A stretch of 64,000 nt of DNA from Petrosia ficiformis (Eukaryota > Porifera > Demospongiae > Haplosclerida > Petrosiidae), in contig OX345648.1 in assembly GCA_947044365.1 (NCBI GenBank), forward strand, positions 5,140,617 through 5,204,616. The letters run 5' to 3'. Numbering within the stretch: position 1 is the stretch's first letter; every line of letters begins with the position of its first letter. Positions 1-10,962 of this stretch are shown here, one piece after another. The translations under genes and the position numbers were made by a program. Under the pieces are notes generated by a model that saw nothing but the letters and a program-made list of their open reading frames with translations, was not told the DNA's origin and did not search any database.

Positions 1-1143
1 TAATGGGCGTGGCGCGTAAAAGAATGTTTTTTTTTCTCTATATACACTTGTTATAATTAATTAATTATGTTCTTAGGATACACCTTCTGTAGACTTTGAT
101 AGTAGGTGTGGTTTATAAGTAAGAAATGTTTATAGTTTTTAATATATCCAAATTGTGCTTCATTACATAGTTAATGGTATTTTATGTGCCATTCCCAGTA
201 GCCCTATGCCACTGATAATGAACACCCCTTCAGGTCTGTAGAGAAGTTAAAATTATGTCCACTTTTATAACTAAACTGTGTTCTTTAAAGATGTTGTTCA
301 CTTGGATAATAATATTTACTGAATAATTGATTAGACAGTTACTTAGTCATGTATTCATTATAATTATCATTAACCAATCAGATTTAGTAGCAGTAATAAT
401 ATGGCATACTCTAATGACTATACAATATGTATACTATGTGTATACATGTACTATTGTACAAAATATTTAATAATGAATATGACATCATATAGTATCTTAT
501 TTCATGGTAGTAGTTTATGAGGTTAAAGATATTGTTAATCATAATGCTGTGCTTGTATCATATGTAGCAGTTGTGTAGTTATTTTAATGTTTAATGATTT
601 GTTATAATTATGAGCTTTTTAGCAGCATAGCTACAAAGGAGCTATATTGCTAGTGATACTTTGGTTTCCTTTTTGTGTTGGGCATATCACAATATTATAC
701 TTGTATGTTCATGACAATAAATGATATTCATTATCAATGATTATGATTGAATATTGTTAAGAAGAATGGATTACCTACAGCTCTATAGTTTACATTCACT
801 ATTTCCTCAGACCCTTTAGTTAGTAATTGCATGGGCCCATGAAACAGTACATTGATAATAATAGTATGTGTTTGTGTTTATGTTATCAAAAGTTTGTCTG
901 TTCTTTACACATTGCTTCATTAATCTTCTATAACCGTTATCTGCTATTGATATTTGAAATAAAGAATGATAAGTCTCCCATAACATTAATATTGTTATTG
1001 TTGATCATTTAAAAGATATACAATATAAATAATGAAAGAATTATTATTCCTATCCAAACAAATAATATTTATAATGCAATCTCTATAAAATATACTTTGT
1101 CCTATTCCTAAATCTTAACAATTATATTAAAACATCATGTTTG
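1..1143. repeat. Gene-free start: element end and segmental duplication
   Basis: I see no gene here. Bases 1-24 are the exact reverse complement of 25,506-25,529, and about 24-54 match the reverse complement of about 25,200-25,230, so the window opens inside or beside a dispersed element. From about 60 onward the sequence is a diverged copy of about 3,650-4,885, the segment in the same position relative to the next TRAF gene. An ATTGG/CCAAT-like site lies near 372-377 and recurs near 3,950. Confidence 0.6.
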
Positions 1144-2445
1144 TTAGATTATACCAGCCAGCCATGGTTTAGTCTTAGAGTGTACATTAACACTCACTCT
1201 AAAATAAAGACTATCATTCATAAGATACTGGGTATTAGTAGAGGAGGCGAGACCAAGTTTAGTATGAGAAATAAACTTGTGATAACCCCATCCATAAGTG
1301 TCTTCTTTCTTCTTTTTGCACTTGTATTCGTCTGATGTTTCATGATTGAAACAAATCGCTTTCTTATAATGATTCTTATCTTCCAGTTGGTTTAATAGCT
1401 TCACAGTGACCTCTCCCTGGAATGGCCACTCCAGTACGTCATCATATTCTCCTGGCATTAGGTTGAAAAAACAAGACACATGAGTACCTTTACCATCACC
1501 ATGACCGTTGGCATCTAAATTAAGACGTAACTTATATCCACCAGCTGAAGTATAAAACCCAGAACTATACCAATCATCTTCATCTCTTTTGTGTTTTGAG
1601 TAGTCACTGAACTTTATCACGACTGGACATTTTCTTTGTTCTCTAATCTTCTCTACTGCATTTTGAAGATGAGCTTTAGTATTGATTTCCATGTGTTCAT
1701 CCATCATTTCTCTCTTCATCTCAGTTTCACATCCTATGTCATGATATGGACATTTGATGACTTCTTTGGGACATATTTGATGATGAGAGCCCATCTCTCG
1801 ACGCTTAATTTTGTCCTCACAGCCTTCATTAGAACAGGTCAGGACCAGATCAGGACACTCTTTAAGATGCGAGGTTGTCATTACAATATATATTCCAATA
1901 GCTTCACATTGAAGACATTTGTAATCTCTTTGAAGACATTCATCATTATTGTGAGTCTCCAGCTGATGTCGTTGCATTACATCGTCACATTTATCACATG
2001 TCACCTCTTCGTTACGACACTCTTCACTATGTGTATTAATATCTTTTAGATTACCCTGCCAGCTGCAACCTTCATTCTTGTTGGTACAGTAGATTTGAAG
2101 ATGTAAAATCTCGCGCTCCATTCTTTTATCTTTAAAATGCCTTTTAACCAGTCTTTTACGACAAATAGGACATTTGAATTCATTGGAGTGCTGCCTGTGT
2201 TTCTCAAGACAACCTTTACAGAAGATCTTTCCACAGCAGTTAGCTTGACGAGCTTTTCTAGCCACAAGATGACAGATTGGACACATCTGATCATCAGAAG
2301 GACCTGGATCAACAAATGTGTAATCATATCCTCTATTTTCATCGTCTGATTCACTGCCTGATTCACTGTCTGATTCACTGTCTGATTTACTAACTAATTC
2401 AACAACTAATTCTACTTCCTCCTCTTGTGTTAAGATGTTAGCCAT
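1144..2445 (-). CDS. TRAF-like RING/zinc-finger/MATH protein T1 (subtype A)
   Basis: This 433-residue protein is a likely cytoplasmic TRAF-type adaptor or ubiquitin-ligase-like protein. Residues 21-36 form an acidic Ser-Asp-Glu repeat that is much reduced or absent in the other copies. A RING-like C-x2-C ... C-x2-C finger spans about 55-95, TRAF-type C/H fingers about 120-245, and a MATH domain about 274-433 with the family motifs GFYTSAGGYKLRL, GTHVSC and WPFQGEVTV. The fourth RING ligand is not His: the motif reads CCGKIFC. The ATG follows a probable acceptor (minus-strand AG at 2,459-2,458). A matching donor sits at 2,803-2,802, so a 5' untranslated exon is likely. This is the most downstream member of the array in its transcription direction. 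Family assignment is firm; E3 activity and partners are unknown. Confidence 0.9.
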   Translation of the reverse strand: MANILTQEEEVELVVELVSKSDSESDSESGSESDDENRGYDYTFVDPGPSDDQMCPICHLVARKARQANCCGKIFCKGCLEKHRQHSNEFKCPICRKRLVKRHFKDKRMEREILHLQIYCTNKNEGCSWQGNLKDINTHSEECRNEEVTCDKCDDVMQRHQLETHNNDECLQRDYKCLQCEAIGIYIVMTTSHLKECPDLVLTCSNEGCEDKIKRREMGSHHQICPKEVIKCPYHDIGCETEMKREMMDEHMEINTKAHLQNAVEKIREQRKCPVVIKFSDYSKHKRDEDDWYSSGFYTSAGGYKLRLNLDANGHGDGKGTHVSCFFNLMPGEYDDVLEWPFQGEVTVKLLNQLEDKNHYKKAICFNHETSDEYKCKKKKEDTYGWGYHKFISHTKLGLASSTNTQYLMNDSLYFRVSVNVHSKTKPWLAGII

Positions 2446-4887
2446 CGGTTTTAAATTCTAAAAAATATTGATATTTTAGTTAGATTACTTTGCACAATGG
2501 AAGATATACTTTGTTGTTAATATACCTTGTCTACATGTGTACATGTAATGTACAGTTCACTGGGTTATGTATAATGAAGTGGTTAATATTCTGATTACAT
2601 AATTATTGCATAAAGCCAATGGCAATTGTTAATATTACTGTGATGAACAATAATTAATATCTCTGTTGAATGAACATTCATTCTTTTGTCACAACATAAA
2701 ACTCATTTAAACTCAATATTACTAGTAAAGTAATTACTTATATCATGATAAGCTAAATCAAACACACATACAAATATAAACACATTATAATTTGATTATT
2801 TACCTGTAATTTATGTTTGAGGGACTCTTGTTTTCTTTGATTCTAACCTTTGCTGAATAATAGTCAAATATCACATGAAATTTAGTGGTTGTAATACTAT
2901 GGGACTTACTCACTATTATAGGGTTGGGCAATATACCGGTAAATGTAATACGATAATATTGTGAATAATTGAATCATAGTAAAGTGCGTTACTGTATAAC
3001 CATGTAAACAGCCACACCCACTCTAATATTAGCTACAATAACCACGTGGTCATAATTAAGCAACCTTTGCGAGATGAATTATGTTAGCAAACCAAACACA
3101 AAAAAAGCTTAGTATGGACTTACGTTTGGCTTGAATCAAATGACAAGGCTGTTCCACAATAAAAATACACACATTATATACACATGTAATAATAGTGACC
3201 ATTATTACATGTGTATATGTGTATAGTTTTATTATGTACATGTATATACATGTATTCATTTGCAATCATATATATCGAGTATCCAGTGTTTCCCACAGGA
3301 TAAATATTGGAGGAGTGCATCAGTGGTACATTACATTTGGTCTACAATGTTCAATCAGTGTTATTAAGTGATGTTTTTCATCATTAAGTTTAAAAGTAAA
3401 GGGTGGGGGAGTACCATGGTACCACCCTTTAGTGGAAACGCTGGTATCACTTTCTGCAGTGTAGTTATTATTAGTTATTAACCCTCATCTGTAGTTGGCA
3501 GATAAGAGGGTAAAGTGAGGCGTGTAAAGATATGAATACACTATAAAGAAGTTGTTCTACATTACATTATGTTCTTTAATCTTGTCTTACACAATACAAC
3601 TAGAGTGTTTGTATTATATTATTATAAGACTAGTGGTTATATACTAACTTGTTTATAATTAATTATTTATGTTGTTAGTATACAATTATGTCCTCCTGTA
3701 GACTTTGTTAGTAGGTGTGGTTTATAAGTAAGAAATGTTCATAATTTATAATATATCCAAAATGTGCTTCATTACATAGTTAATGGTATTTTATGTTCCA
3801 TTCCCAGTAGCCTTATGCCACTGATAATGAACACCCCTTCAGATCTATAACATTATGTCCACTTTTATGACTAAACTGTGTTCTTTAAAGATGTTGTTCA
3901 CTTGGATAGTAATATTTACTGAATAATTGTTTAGACATTATAATTATCATTAACCAATCAGATTTAGTAGCAGTAATAATATGGCATACTCTAATGACTA
4001 TACAATATGTATAATGTGTGTATACATGTACTATTGTACACATATTTAATAATGAATATGAAATCATATAGTATCTTATATTATGGTAGTAGTTATTTTA
4101 ATTGTGTTTGTTATATTTTATGATGTCAAAAATAGTACTGAAAAGTAATGCATACAATCATATATATACTTGTATCATTTGTAGTATTGATTATGTAGTT
4201 ATCTTATTGGTCAATGGTTTGTTATTATTAGTAGCAAATCTACAAAGAAAATACAATTGTATTGATAGCAATACTTTCATTTTCTTTTTGTGTTGGGAGT
4301 ATCACAATATTATACTTGTATATCCATGATAATAAATGATATTCATTATCATTGATTATGATTTCGAGAAGGGATTGCCTAATTTAACAACCCCACAGTT
4401 AACAAAGCACTATAATATCTCAGACCCTTTAATTAGTAATTGGGTCCATGAAACAGTACAATGATAATATAGTATGTTTAGATAAAAGCATAAGGCATTA
4501 TTATAATATGCAGGAAATACAAACGAAGGAAAACTGAAGGTCCTGCCTGGGTTCAATCTCTAGTTGGATTCCTGACGTTTGTCAGATTTCCTTTGTTTCT
4601 AATTCTCTTGTCCCTGCATATCATTATAGTAAGTGTTTGTGTTTATGTTATCAAACATTTATACATTGCTTCACTAATCTTCTCTAACTGTTATCTGCCA
4701 TTGATATTTGAAATACAAAATGTTAAGTCTCCCACAATGTTAATATTGTTGCTGTTGAGCATTAGAGAGCTACACAATAAAAATAATGAAACGTATTTAT
4801 TCCAAACTAATAGTATAATGTAATCTCTACAAAATATAAAATGTCCTATACCTAAATTATAACCATTATACTAAAATATCATGTTTG
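2446..4887. repeat. Intergenic T1-T2: 5' intron, MITE, duplicated spacer
   Basis: About 2,458-2,803 is the putative 5' UTR intron of T1. A fragment starting GGGTTGGGCA near 2,920 matches the end of the element at 39,001-39,323. A MITE lies at 3,284-3,443. About 3,650-4,885 is a copy of the spacer at 60-1,140. No gene was seen. Confidence 0.6.
3284..3443. mobile_element. MITE with CAGTGTTTCC terminal repeats
   Basis: The element begins CAGTGTTTCCCAC and ends GGAAACGCTG, forming short terminal inverted repeats. GTATC occurs on both flanks and may be part of a target duplication. A second copy lies at 52,704-52,892, with the same internal GTACATTACATTTGGTC-like sequence. It has no coding capacity. 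It resembles hAT-type MITEs, but the superfamily is not proven. Confidence 0.6.
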
Positions 4888-5946
4888 TTAAATTATACTA
4901 GCTAGCCATGGTTTAGTCTTAGAGTGTACATTAACACTCACTCTAAAATAAAGTGTATCATTCATAAGATACTGTGTATTAGTAGAGGAGTTGAGACCAA
5001 GATCAGTATGAGAAATAAACTGAGGAGCACCCCATCCGTTAGTGTCTTCTTTCTTCTTTCTTTTCTTGCATTCGTCAAATGTATTATCATTGAAACAAAT
5101 AACTTGCTTACAATGATTTTTATCTTCCAGTTGGTTTAGCAACTCCACTGTGACCTCTCCCTGGAATGGCCAATCCAGTATGTCGTCATGTTCTCCTGGC
5201 ATGAGGTTGATGGCACAAGTGAGATGAGTATCTTTACCATTCTGAACACCATTGGCAAACAACTTCAGACGTAACTTATATCCACCAGGTGAAGTATAAA
5301 ACCCAGAACTAAGCCACTGATCGCCATCTCTTTTGTGTTTGGAGTAGTTGCTGAACGTTATCACAAGAGGACATTTTTGCTCCCTATTCTTCTCTACTGC
5401 ATTTTGGAGATAGGTAATTTTCTTCACTGCATTTTGAAGATGAGCTTGAGTATTGGTTTCCATGTGTTTATCCATCATTTCTCTCTTCGTCTCAATTTCA
5501 CATCCTATATCGTTAAACGGACATTTGATGACTTGGTTTGGACACTCTTTAATGTGTGTATCAATATCCTTTAGATTACCCTGCCAGCTGCAACCTTCAT
5601 TCTTATTGGTACAGTAGATTTGAAGATGTAAAATCTCACGCTCTATTCTTGTATCTTTGAAGTATCTCTTACCAAGCTTCTTACGACAAATAGGACATTT
5701 GAATTCATCGGAGTACTGCCTGTGTTTCTCAAGACAACCTTTACAGAAGATCTTTCCACAGCAGTTAGTTTGACAAGCATTTCTAGCCACGAGGTGACAG
5801 ATTGGACACCTTTGATCATCCAAAGGACCTGGGTCAACAAAGGTGTAATTATATCCTTCATTTTCTTCATCTGATTCATTGTCTTCCTCCTCTTCCTCTT
5901 CTTCTACATCATCTTCGTCTAAATACAAGAATTCGTTGGTAGCCAT
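4888..5946 (-). CDS. TRAF-like protein T2 (subtype A, finger-deleted)
   Basis: This 352-residue protein starts at ATG 5,946, reading MATNEFLYLDEDD. It has an acidic Glu-rich N-terminus (about 12-30), a RING-like finger with CCGKIFC, a first TRAF finger, then a jump directly to the last finger (CPFNDIGCEIE) and the MATH domain. Compared with T1, about 80 residues carrying the two middle fingers are missing without loss of frame. The acceptor CTTTTAG lies 13 nt upstream of the ATG. Its closest relative is T1 by the TFVDPGP N-terminus, the HLQNAV linker and the shared flanking sequence. The C-terminus ends KPWLASII, close to T1's KPWLAGII. Confidence 0.9.
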   Translation of the reverse strand: MATNEFLYLDEDDVEEEEEEEDNESDEENEGYNYTFVDPGPLDDQRCPICHLVARNACQTNCCGKIFCKGCLEKHRQYSDEFKCPICRKKLGKRYFKDTRIEREILHLQIYCTNKNEGCSWQGNLKDIDTHIKECPNQVIKCPFNDIGCEIETKREMMDKHMETNTQAHLQNAVKKITYLQNAVEKNREQKCPLVITFSNYSKHKRDGDQWLSSGFYTSPGGYKLRLKLFANGVQNGKDTHLTCAINLMPGEHDDILDWPFQGEVTVELLNQLEDKNHCKQVICFNDNTFDECKKRKKKEDTNGWGAPQFISHTDLGLNSSTNTQYLMNDTLYFRVSVNVHSKTKPWLASII

Positions 5947-7407
5947 CAATTTTCAATTCTAAAAGTAATAATTACAAAAATGACATACTGTCCAAGTATC
6001 TAAATAAATTGATGTGTGAGTAAAGTAGAGGGTTTACAGACAGGAGAAGGGACCCCAACACCCCCCCTGCCAAAAAAAAAAGCCAAATCACTATTTTTTA
6101 AAATCAAAGTCAATTAACAATTTACAATAGACAAAGCTCAAGAAACAAACGAGAGTTTACATAGCTGTTTCTCTGCAACAAGATGAGTTCAGAACAAATC
6201 CTTTAAATGTCGGCATTATGGATATATAGGGTCTTCAACCATGTGTCAACAAATTAGTATCATCAGGTATTTGCAAAGATTACGTGGTAACACACAGACA
6301 GACAGACAGACACACACAAACCAACTACTATAACCCTCTGCCTACGCGCTCGGGTTAATTAATAGGTACTAACATAGTAATAAGACCAAAGCTTGTGTAT
6401 AAAATTATAAAACATTCCTATTGTAATACATCACACACTAAAACAGTCGAATAGCTCTGTTATTATATATTACATAATTTATGTGTTTACATATTGTGGT
6501 ACACACACACTCACACACTCACTGAACTATATATAGTTAACATGTACTAAGCATATGAAATGTTATTTATAATTTTGATAGTACATGTATATTCCTAACC
6601 TTTATAGTAGATAATGGTATTGTTCTCTGGATGGTAATTTGTTCTGTTTTTCATGGGTGTGTCACATATACTACTTATTACCATGACAATAAATGATATT
6701 CATTACCTTACTCTCTAAATTATATTATTATAGATATACCATTCATTGAGACCCTCTAAAACAATTTGAAGATTTATAACACTTACATTTGTAAATAGAT
6801 TTCATTTTAAAAGATACCTGCTAGAAACAACCTTATGTATAATAATGGCTGGAGCCAACTTTGGCAGGTATTTAATTTGGTAATTTTTTCATGATTCGCC
6901 AAATTGCTAAGTCCTTGCTAAATTGTTTCCTCTATACTATATATATAATTATAATTATATAATTATACGTATATATAGCAAACATCCACAGAAATTCTGC
7001 GAGCTACACTAAACTAGTATTAATTTTGTTATTGTTGTAACCTCTTTATTCATAATTTTATCTTTGCAGTTGCATGCGTGAATCAGTTTCTAACATTGAT
7101 AGTGATATATTCAAAGCTCTCTATATAACTCTTCTCTTCCTTTTTTCTCATCTGAAATTTGAAGACACATGTCCCTTCTTATTCTTTTACTTAACTTTTC
7201 ACATTTTCTAAATTGTGGGTGTGGTTTAACCTTGTTGCCATGGTTTCTTCTGTGTAGCTATATAGACCTTTGAATCGTGACGTACGTTATGATGACAATT
7301 ATATATAGATAATTATATTAATAGCATTTGTAGATATGTCAACAAACAGAAAATTCATCACAATAATTATTATACTTTATTAGTGTTCTAATTAAAGGGA
7401 CGCTGTA
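5947..7407. other. Intergenic T2-T3
   Basis: No gene seen. It contains an AC-rich/poly-C stretch (about 6,050-6,085), a CAGA microsatellite (about 6,292-6,316) followed by the tail sequence CCTCTGCCTACGCGCTCGGG, and AT-rich DNA. A minus-strand polyadenylation signal AATAAA for T3 lies at 7,376-7,381, about 27 nt past the T3 stop. Confidence 0.5.
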
Positions 7408-8619
7408 TTAAAACGACATGTTTGTTAGTAGCCATGGTTTTGTCTTAGAGTGTACATTAACACTCACTCTAAAATAAAGTGTATCATTCATAAGATACTG
7501 GGTATTAGTAGAGGAGTTGAGACCAAGATCAGTATGAGGAATAAACTGAGGAAGTCCCCATGCTTTATAGTCTTCTTCCTCTTTTCTGTTCTTGTGCTGT
7601 TCTGGTGTTTCGTTATCAAAGAAAATAGCTTTCTTATAATGGTTCTTATCTTCCAGCTGGTTTAGTAACTCCAAATTGACTTCTCCCTGGAATGGCCACC
7701 CCAGTGTGTCATCATATTCTCCTGGCATGGGATTAACAGAACAAGAGATATGAGTATCTTTACCACTACCCCTACCATTAGCACACAATTTAAGACGAAG
7801 TTTATATCCACCAGCTGAAGTATAAAACCCAGAACCATACTGGTCATCTTGTAGTCTTTTATGTTTTGAAAATTCAGTTAGTTTTATGGAAATAGGAGAT
7901 TTTTTCTCTTTGATCTTCTCTAAAGCCTTTCTAAGATGTATTTTTGTTTTAGTTTCCTCGTGTTTATCAATATCTTCTCTTGCCATCTTTTCTTGGCACC
8001 CCATGTCATAATATGGACATTCGACGATTTCTTTTGGACATGTTTGACGATGTAGTTCCATATTACAACGTTTGATACTCTGCTGACAGCCCTCATTCGT
8101 ACAAGGCAATATTGCATCAGGACACACCTCTTGGTGTCTACCCGTAATGAAATCATATTTTCCAACGATTTGGCAATAAAAACATTTGTAATATCGTAGT
8201 ACACACTCATCTTTGACGTGACTTTCCAGCTGGTCTCCCTGCATAATTTGTTTACACTTGTCACAAGTTACCACTTGGTTAGGACATTTTGGAATGTGTG
8301 TGTCGATATCCTCTATATTACCCCGCCAGCTGCAACCCTTTTCCTTGTTGGTACAGTAGACTTGAAGATGACGTATGTCATAATCTGTCCTTGTATCTTT
8401 AAAATATTTACCGTCAAGAGGACTATGACAGTTAGGACAAGTGTATCCGGAAGACCTGTTTCTATGAGATTCTAGACAATTTCGACAAAAGATTCTACCA
8501 CAGCAGTTAGCTTGATGAACATCACGAGCTAAGAGATGACATAGGAGACAAATATATTCATCAGGTGGTGTTCCATATACTAGTTGATAATCATATCCTT
8601 CATTTATCCTCAGTGACAT
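7408..8619 (-). CDS. TRAF-like RING/zinc-finger/MATH protein T3 (subtype B)
   Basis: This 403-residue protein has a RING-like finger at about 24-64 (CLLC ... CCGRIFCRNC ... CPNC), TRAF-type fingers at about 89-215, a short helical linker ending IKEKK, and a MATH domain at about 241-395. The C-terminus reads KPWLLTNMSF; only T7 shares this tail, which marks T3 and T7 as close duplicates. The fourth RING ligand is Arg. The ATG lies 4 nt after a CTACAG acceptor. The donor ACAG/GTAAAT is at about 8,859, giving a 5' UTR intron of about 236 bp that contains a TAA microsatellite. The downstream AATAAA is at 7,376-7,381. Confidence 0.92.
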   Translation of the reverse strand: MSLRINEGYDYQLVYGTPPDEYICLLCHLLARDVHQANCCGRIFCRNCLESHRNRSSGYTCPNCHSPLDGKYFKDTRTDYDIRHLQVYCTNKEKGCSWRGNIEDIDTHIPKCPNQVVTCDKCKQIMQGDQLESHVKDECVLRYYKCFYCQIVGKYDFITGRHQEVCPDAILPCTNEGCQQSIKRCNMELHRQTCPKEIVECPYYDMGCQEKMAREDIDKHEETKTKIHLRKALEKIKEKKSPISIKLTEFSKHKRLQDDQYGSGFYTSAGGYKLRLKLCANGRGSGKDTHISCSVNPMPGEYDDTLGWPFQGEVNLELLNQLEDKNHYKKAIFFDNETPEQHKNRKEEEDYKAWGLPQFIPHTDLGLNSSTNTQYLMNDTLYFRVSVNVHSKTKPWLLTNMSF

Positions 8620-8734
8620 GATACTGTAGAATTGTTAGTATCAAACTAGTCATAGTAAATAAATAATTATTAATATATAATTATATATAATATATAATTT
8701 ATTTAATATTTACATATAAAACTCGACATTGCTC

Positions 8735-8767
<33 letters not shown>

Positions 8768-9642
8768 TATTATAGTTCAAGTCTTAAGTCAATATCAAAA
8801 CAACTGATGTTAATACACACATATATTTTATATAAGTAGAAAGAAATGATCATATTTACCTGTATTTGTGGTTGTAAAGCTTTTAAAATTTCTTTGCTGA
8901 CAAAATGATTAAACCTGCTGCCCCGCCCACTTACTAAAATATTATAGCCTATTTGATAAGAGCACAACCACAAACAAATGTTACGTAGTTTAAAAACTGA
9001 CCTTTTAGAATAATATGTAATATTAGAAGATATTGTAGTACATGTAATACATTTTAATATTATAATATAATATAATTACATGTAATACATGTCAATGTTA
9101 GAATTATAATATAAGTATATATATATATATATATGTTAATGAGAAACAGTAGTAATAACTTTCCTTTTTAAAGATAATTATGTACCCAAATTTGTCAAAT
9201 CAATTTCATATTACAACCTTATTTAAATATAATTAAGAATTATAAATATAATTAAGAATTATATAAATATAATTATAGAGCACTATAACCTATCTGTGAT
9301 ACAGTTTTAACTATGCGGATAACATTTTTCCTTCTTTACATTCTGTTTAGTACTGGTAGTTAAACTAAATTGTAAAAATAATAAATATAAAAATTTATTG
9401 TCAAAATGTTTATCTTTAGAGCTTTAGGTATTAGAAGAGCGCCTGTGAATGTATCAGCCCATTAACCATGCACTGTATGATGATAATTATAAATCAAACA
9501 ACATTTATAAATTAAAGAAAGTATAATAGTAAATTATATGAGATAATAATTACAGTTACTTCTTCTAATTAAAGGGAATATTCATATCATTACAATAATT
9601 ATTATACTTTATTAGTGTTCTAATTAATAGAGTTTATGTAGA
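8620..9642. other. Intergenic T3-T4
   Basis: About 8,624-8,859 is the T3 5' UTR intron, including a (TAA)n tract at about 8,737-8,767. Upstream is a block conserved before most B copies (GCCCACTTACTAAAATATT, then ACTGACCTTTTAGAATA), a candidate promoter or 5' exon. A TA dinucleotide tract lies at about 9,115-9,134. AATAAA for T4 lies at 9,608-9,613. No other gene seen. Confidence 0.5.
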
Positions 9643-10839
9643 TTATAATAACCATGGTTTAGTCTTAGAGTGTACTTTAACACTCACTTTAAAATAAAGT
9701 GTATCGTTGATAAGATACTGAGTATTAGTAGAGGAGTTGCAACCAAGATCAGTATGAGGAATAAACCGATCCTTACCCCATCCTTCATTATCTACCTCAT
9801 TTTTTCTGTTTTTGCATTCGTCTGGTGTATTATCATTGAAGAATATAGTTCTTTTTAAATGATTCTTATCTTCCAGCTGATTCAATAACTGCACAGTGAC
9901 CTCTCCCTGGAATGGCCACTCCAGTGTGTTGTCATATTCTCCTGGCATGAGGTTCACAGAACAAGAGATGTGAGTATCTTTACCATTACCCATGCCATTA
10001 GCACACAATTTAAGACGAAGTTTATATCCACCAGCTGAAGTATAAAACCCAGAACTATACTGCTCATCTTGTAGTCTTTTATGTTTTGAAAATTCAGTTA
10101 GTTTTATGGAAATAGGAGATTTTTTCTCTTTGATCTTCTCTAATGCCTTTCTAAGATGTATTTTTGTTTTAGTTTCTTCGTGTTTATCGATATCTTCTCT
10201 TGCCATCTTTTCTTGACATCCCATGTCGTAGTATGGACAATTGACGATTTCTTTTGGACATGTTTGACGATGTAGTTCCATATTACAACGTTTGATATTC
10301 TGCTGACAGCCTTCATTCGTACAAGGCAATACTACATCAGGACACACTTCTTGATGTCTACCCGTAATGAAATCGTATTTTCCAACGATTTGGCAATAAA
10401 CACATTTATAGTATCGTTGTACACACCTATCTTTGACATGACTTTCCAGCTGGTGTCCCTGCATAATTTGTTTACACTTGTCACAAGTTACCACTTGGTT
10501 AGGACATTTTTGAATGTGTGTGTCAATATCCTTTATATTACCCTGCCAGGCGCAACCCTTTTCCTTGTTGATACAGAAGATTTGAAGATGACGTATGTCA
10601 CAATCTGTTCTTGTATCTTTAAAATATTTACCATCAAGAGGACTGTGACAGCTAGGACAAGTATATCTGGAAGACCTGTTTCTACGAGATTCTAGACAAT
10701 TTCGACAAAAGATTCTACCACAGCAGTTAGCTTGATGAGCATCACGAGCTAAGAGATGACAAAGGAGACAAATATATTCATCAGGTGGTGTTCCATTCAC
10801 TAGTTGATAATCATATCCTTCATTTACCCTCAGTGACAT
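9643..10839 (-). CDS. TRAF-like RING/zinc-finger/MATH protein T4 (subtype B)
   Basis: This 398-residue protein has a RING-like finger at 24-64 with CCGRIFC at the ligand 3-5 position, TRAF fingers at 89-215, and a MATH domain at about 241-398 ending KPWLL. One residue of the first finger region is changed (FCINKEKGC for YCTNKEKGC), but the cysteines remain. It is nearest to T6 and T8 by sequence. The splice acceptor lies 4 nt before the ATG and the donor at about 10,985, an intron of about 142 bp. The poly(A) signal AATAAA is about 30 nt after the stop. Confidence 0.92.
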   Translation of the reverse strand: MSLRVNEGYDYQLVNGTPPDEYICLLCHLLARDAHQANCCGRIFCRNCLESRRNRSSRYTCPSCHSPLDGKYFKDTRTDCDIRHLQIFCINKEKGCAWQGNIKDIDTHIQKCPNQVVTCDKCKQIMQGHQLESHVKDRCVQRYYKCVYCQIVGKYDFITGRHQEVCPDVVLPCTNEGCQQNIKRCNMELHRQTCPKEIVNCPYYDMGCQEKMAREDIDKHEETKTKIHLRKALEKIKEKKSPISIKLTEFSKHKRLQDEQYSSGFYTSAGGYKLRLKLCANGMGNGKDTHISCSVNLMPGEYDNTLEWPFQGEVTVQLLNQLEDKNHLKRTIFFNDNTPDECKNRKNEVDNEGWGKDRFIPHTDLGCNSSTNTQYLINDTLYFKVSVKVHSKTKPWLL

Positions 10840-10929
10840 GATACTGTAGAATTATTAGTATCAAACTAGTGATAGTATAAAATAATTATTAATTTATGTA
10901 TTATTTAAATATAAAACTCGACATTGCTC

Positions 10930-10962
<33 letters not shown>

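Noticed and set aside
1636..2049. 137-codon plus-strand frame opposite the T1 zinc fingers
   Set aside because: Shadow of the Cys-rich sense frame; no domain and no conservation beyond that imposed by T1.
5947..5949. Extra N-terminal residue for T2
   Set aside because: The codon there is TTG; the first ATG is at 5,946 and follows a splice acceptor.
7450..7665. Plus-strand frame antisense to the MATH domain, repeated in every array copy (MYINTHSKIKCIIHKIL...)
   Set aside because: It is conserved only because the sense-strand protein is conserved; it has no independent start context, ends at varied places and runs through known sense codons.
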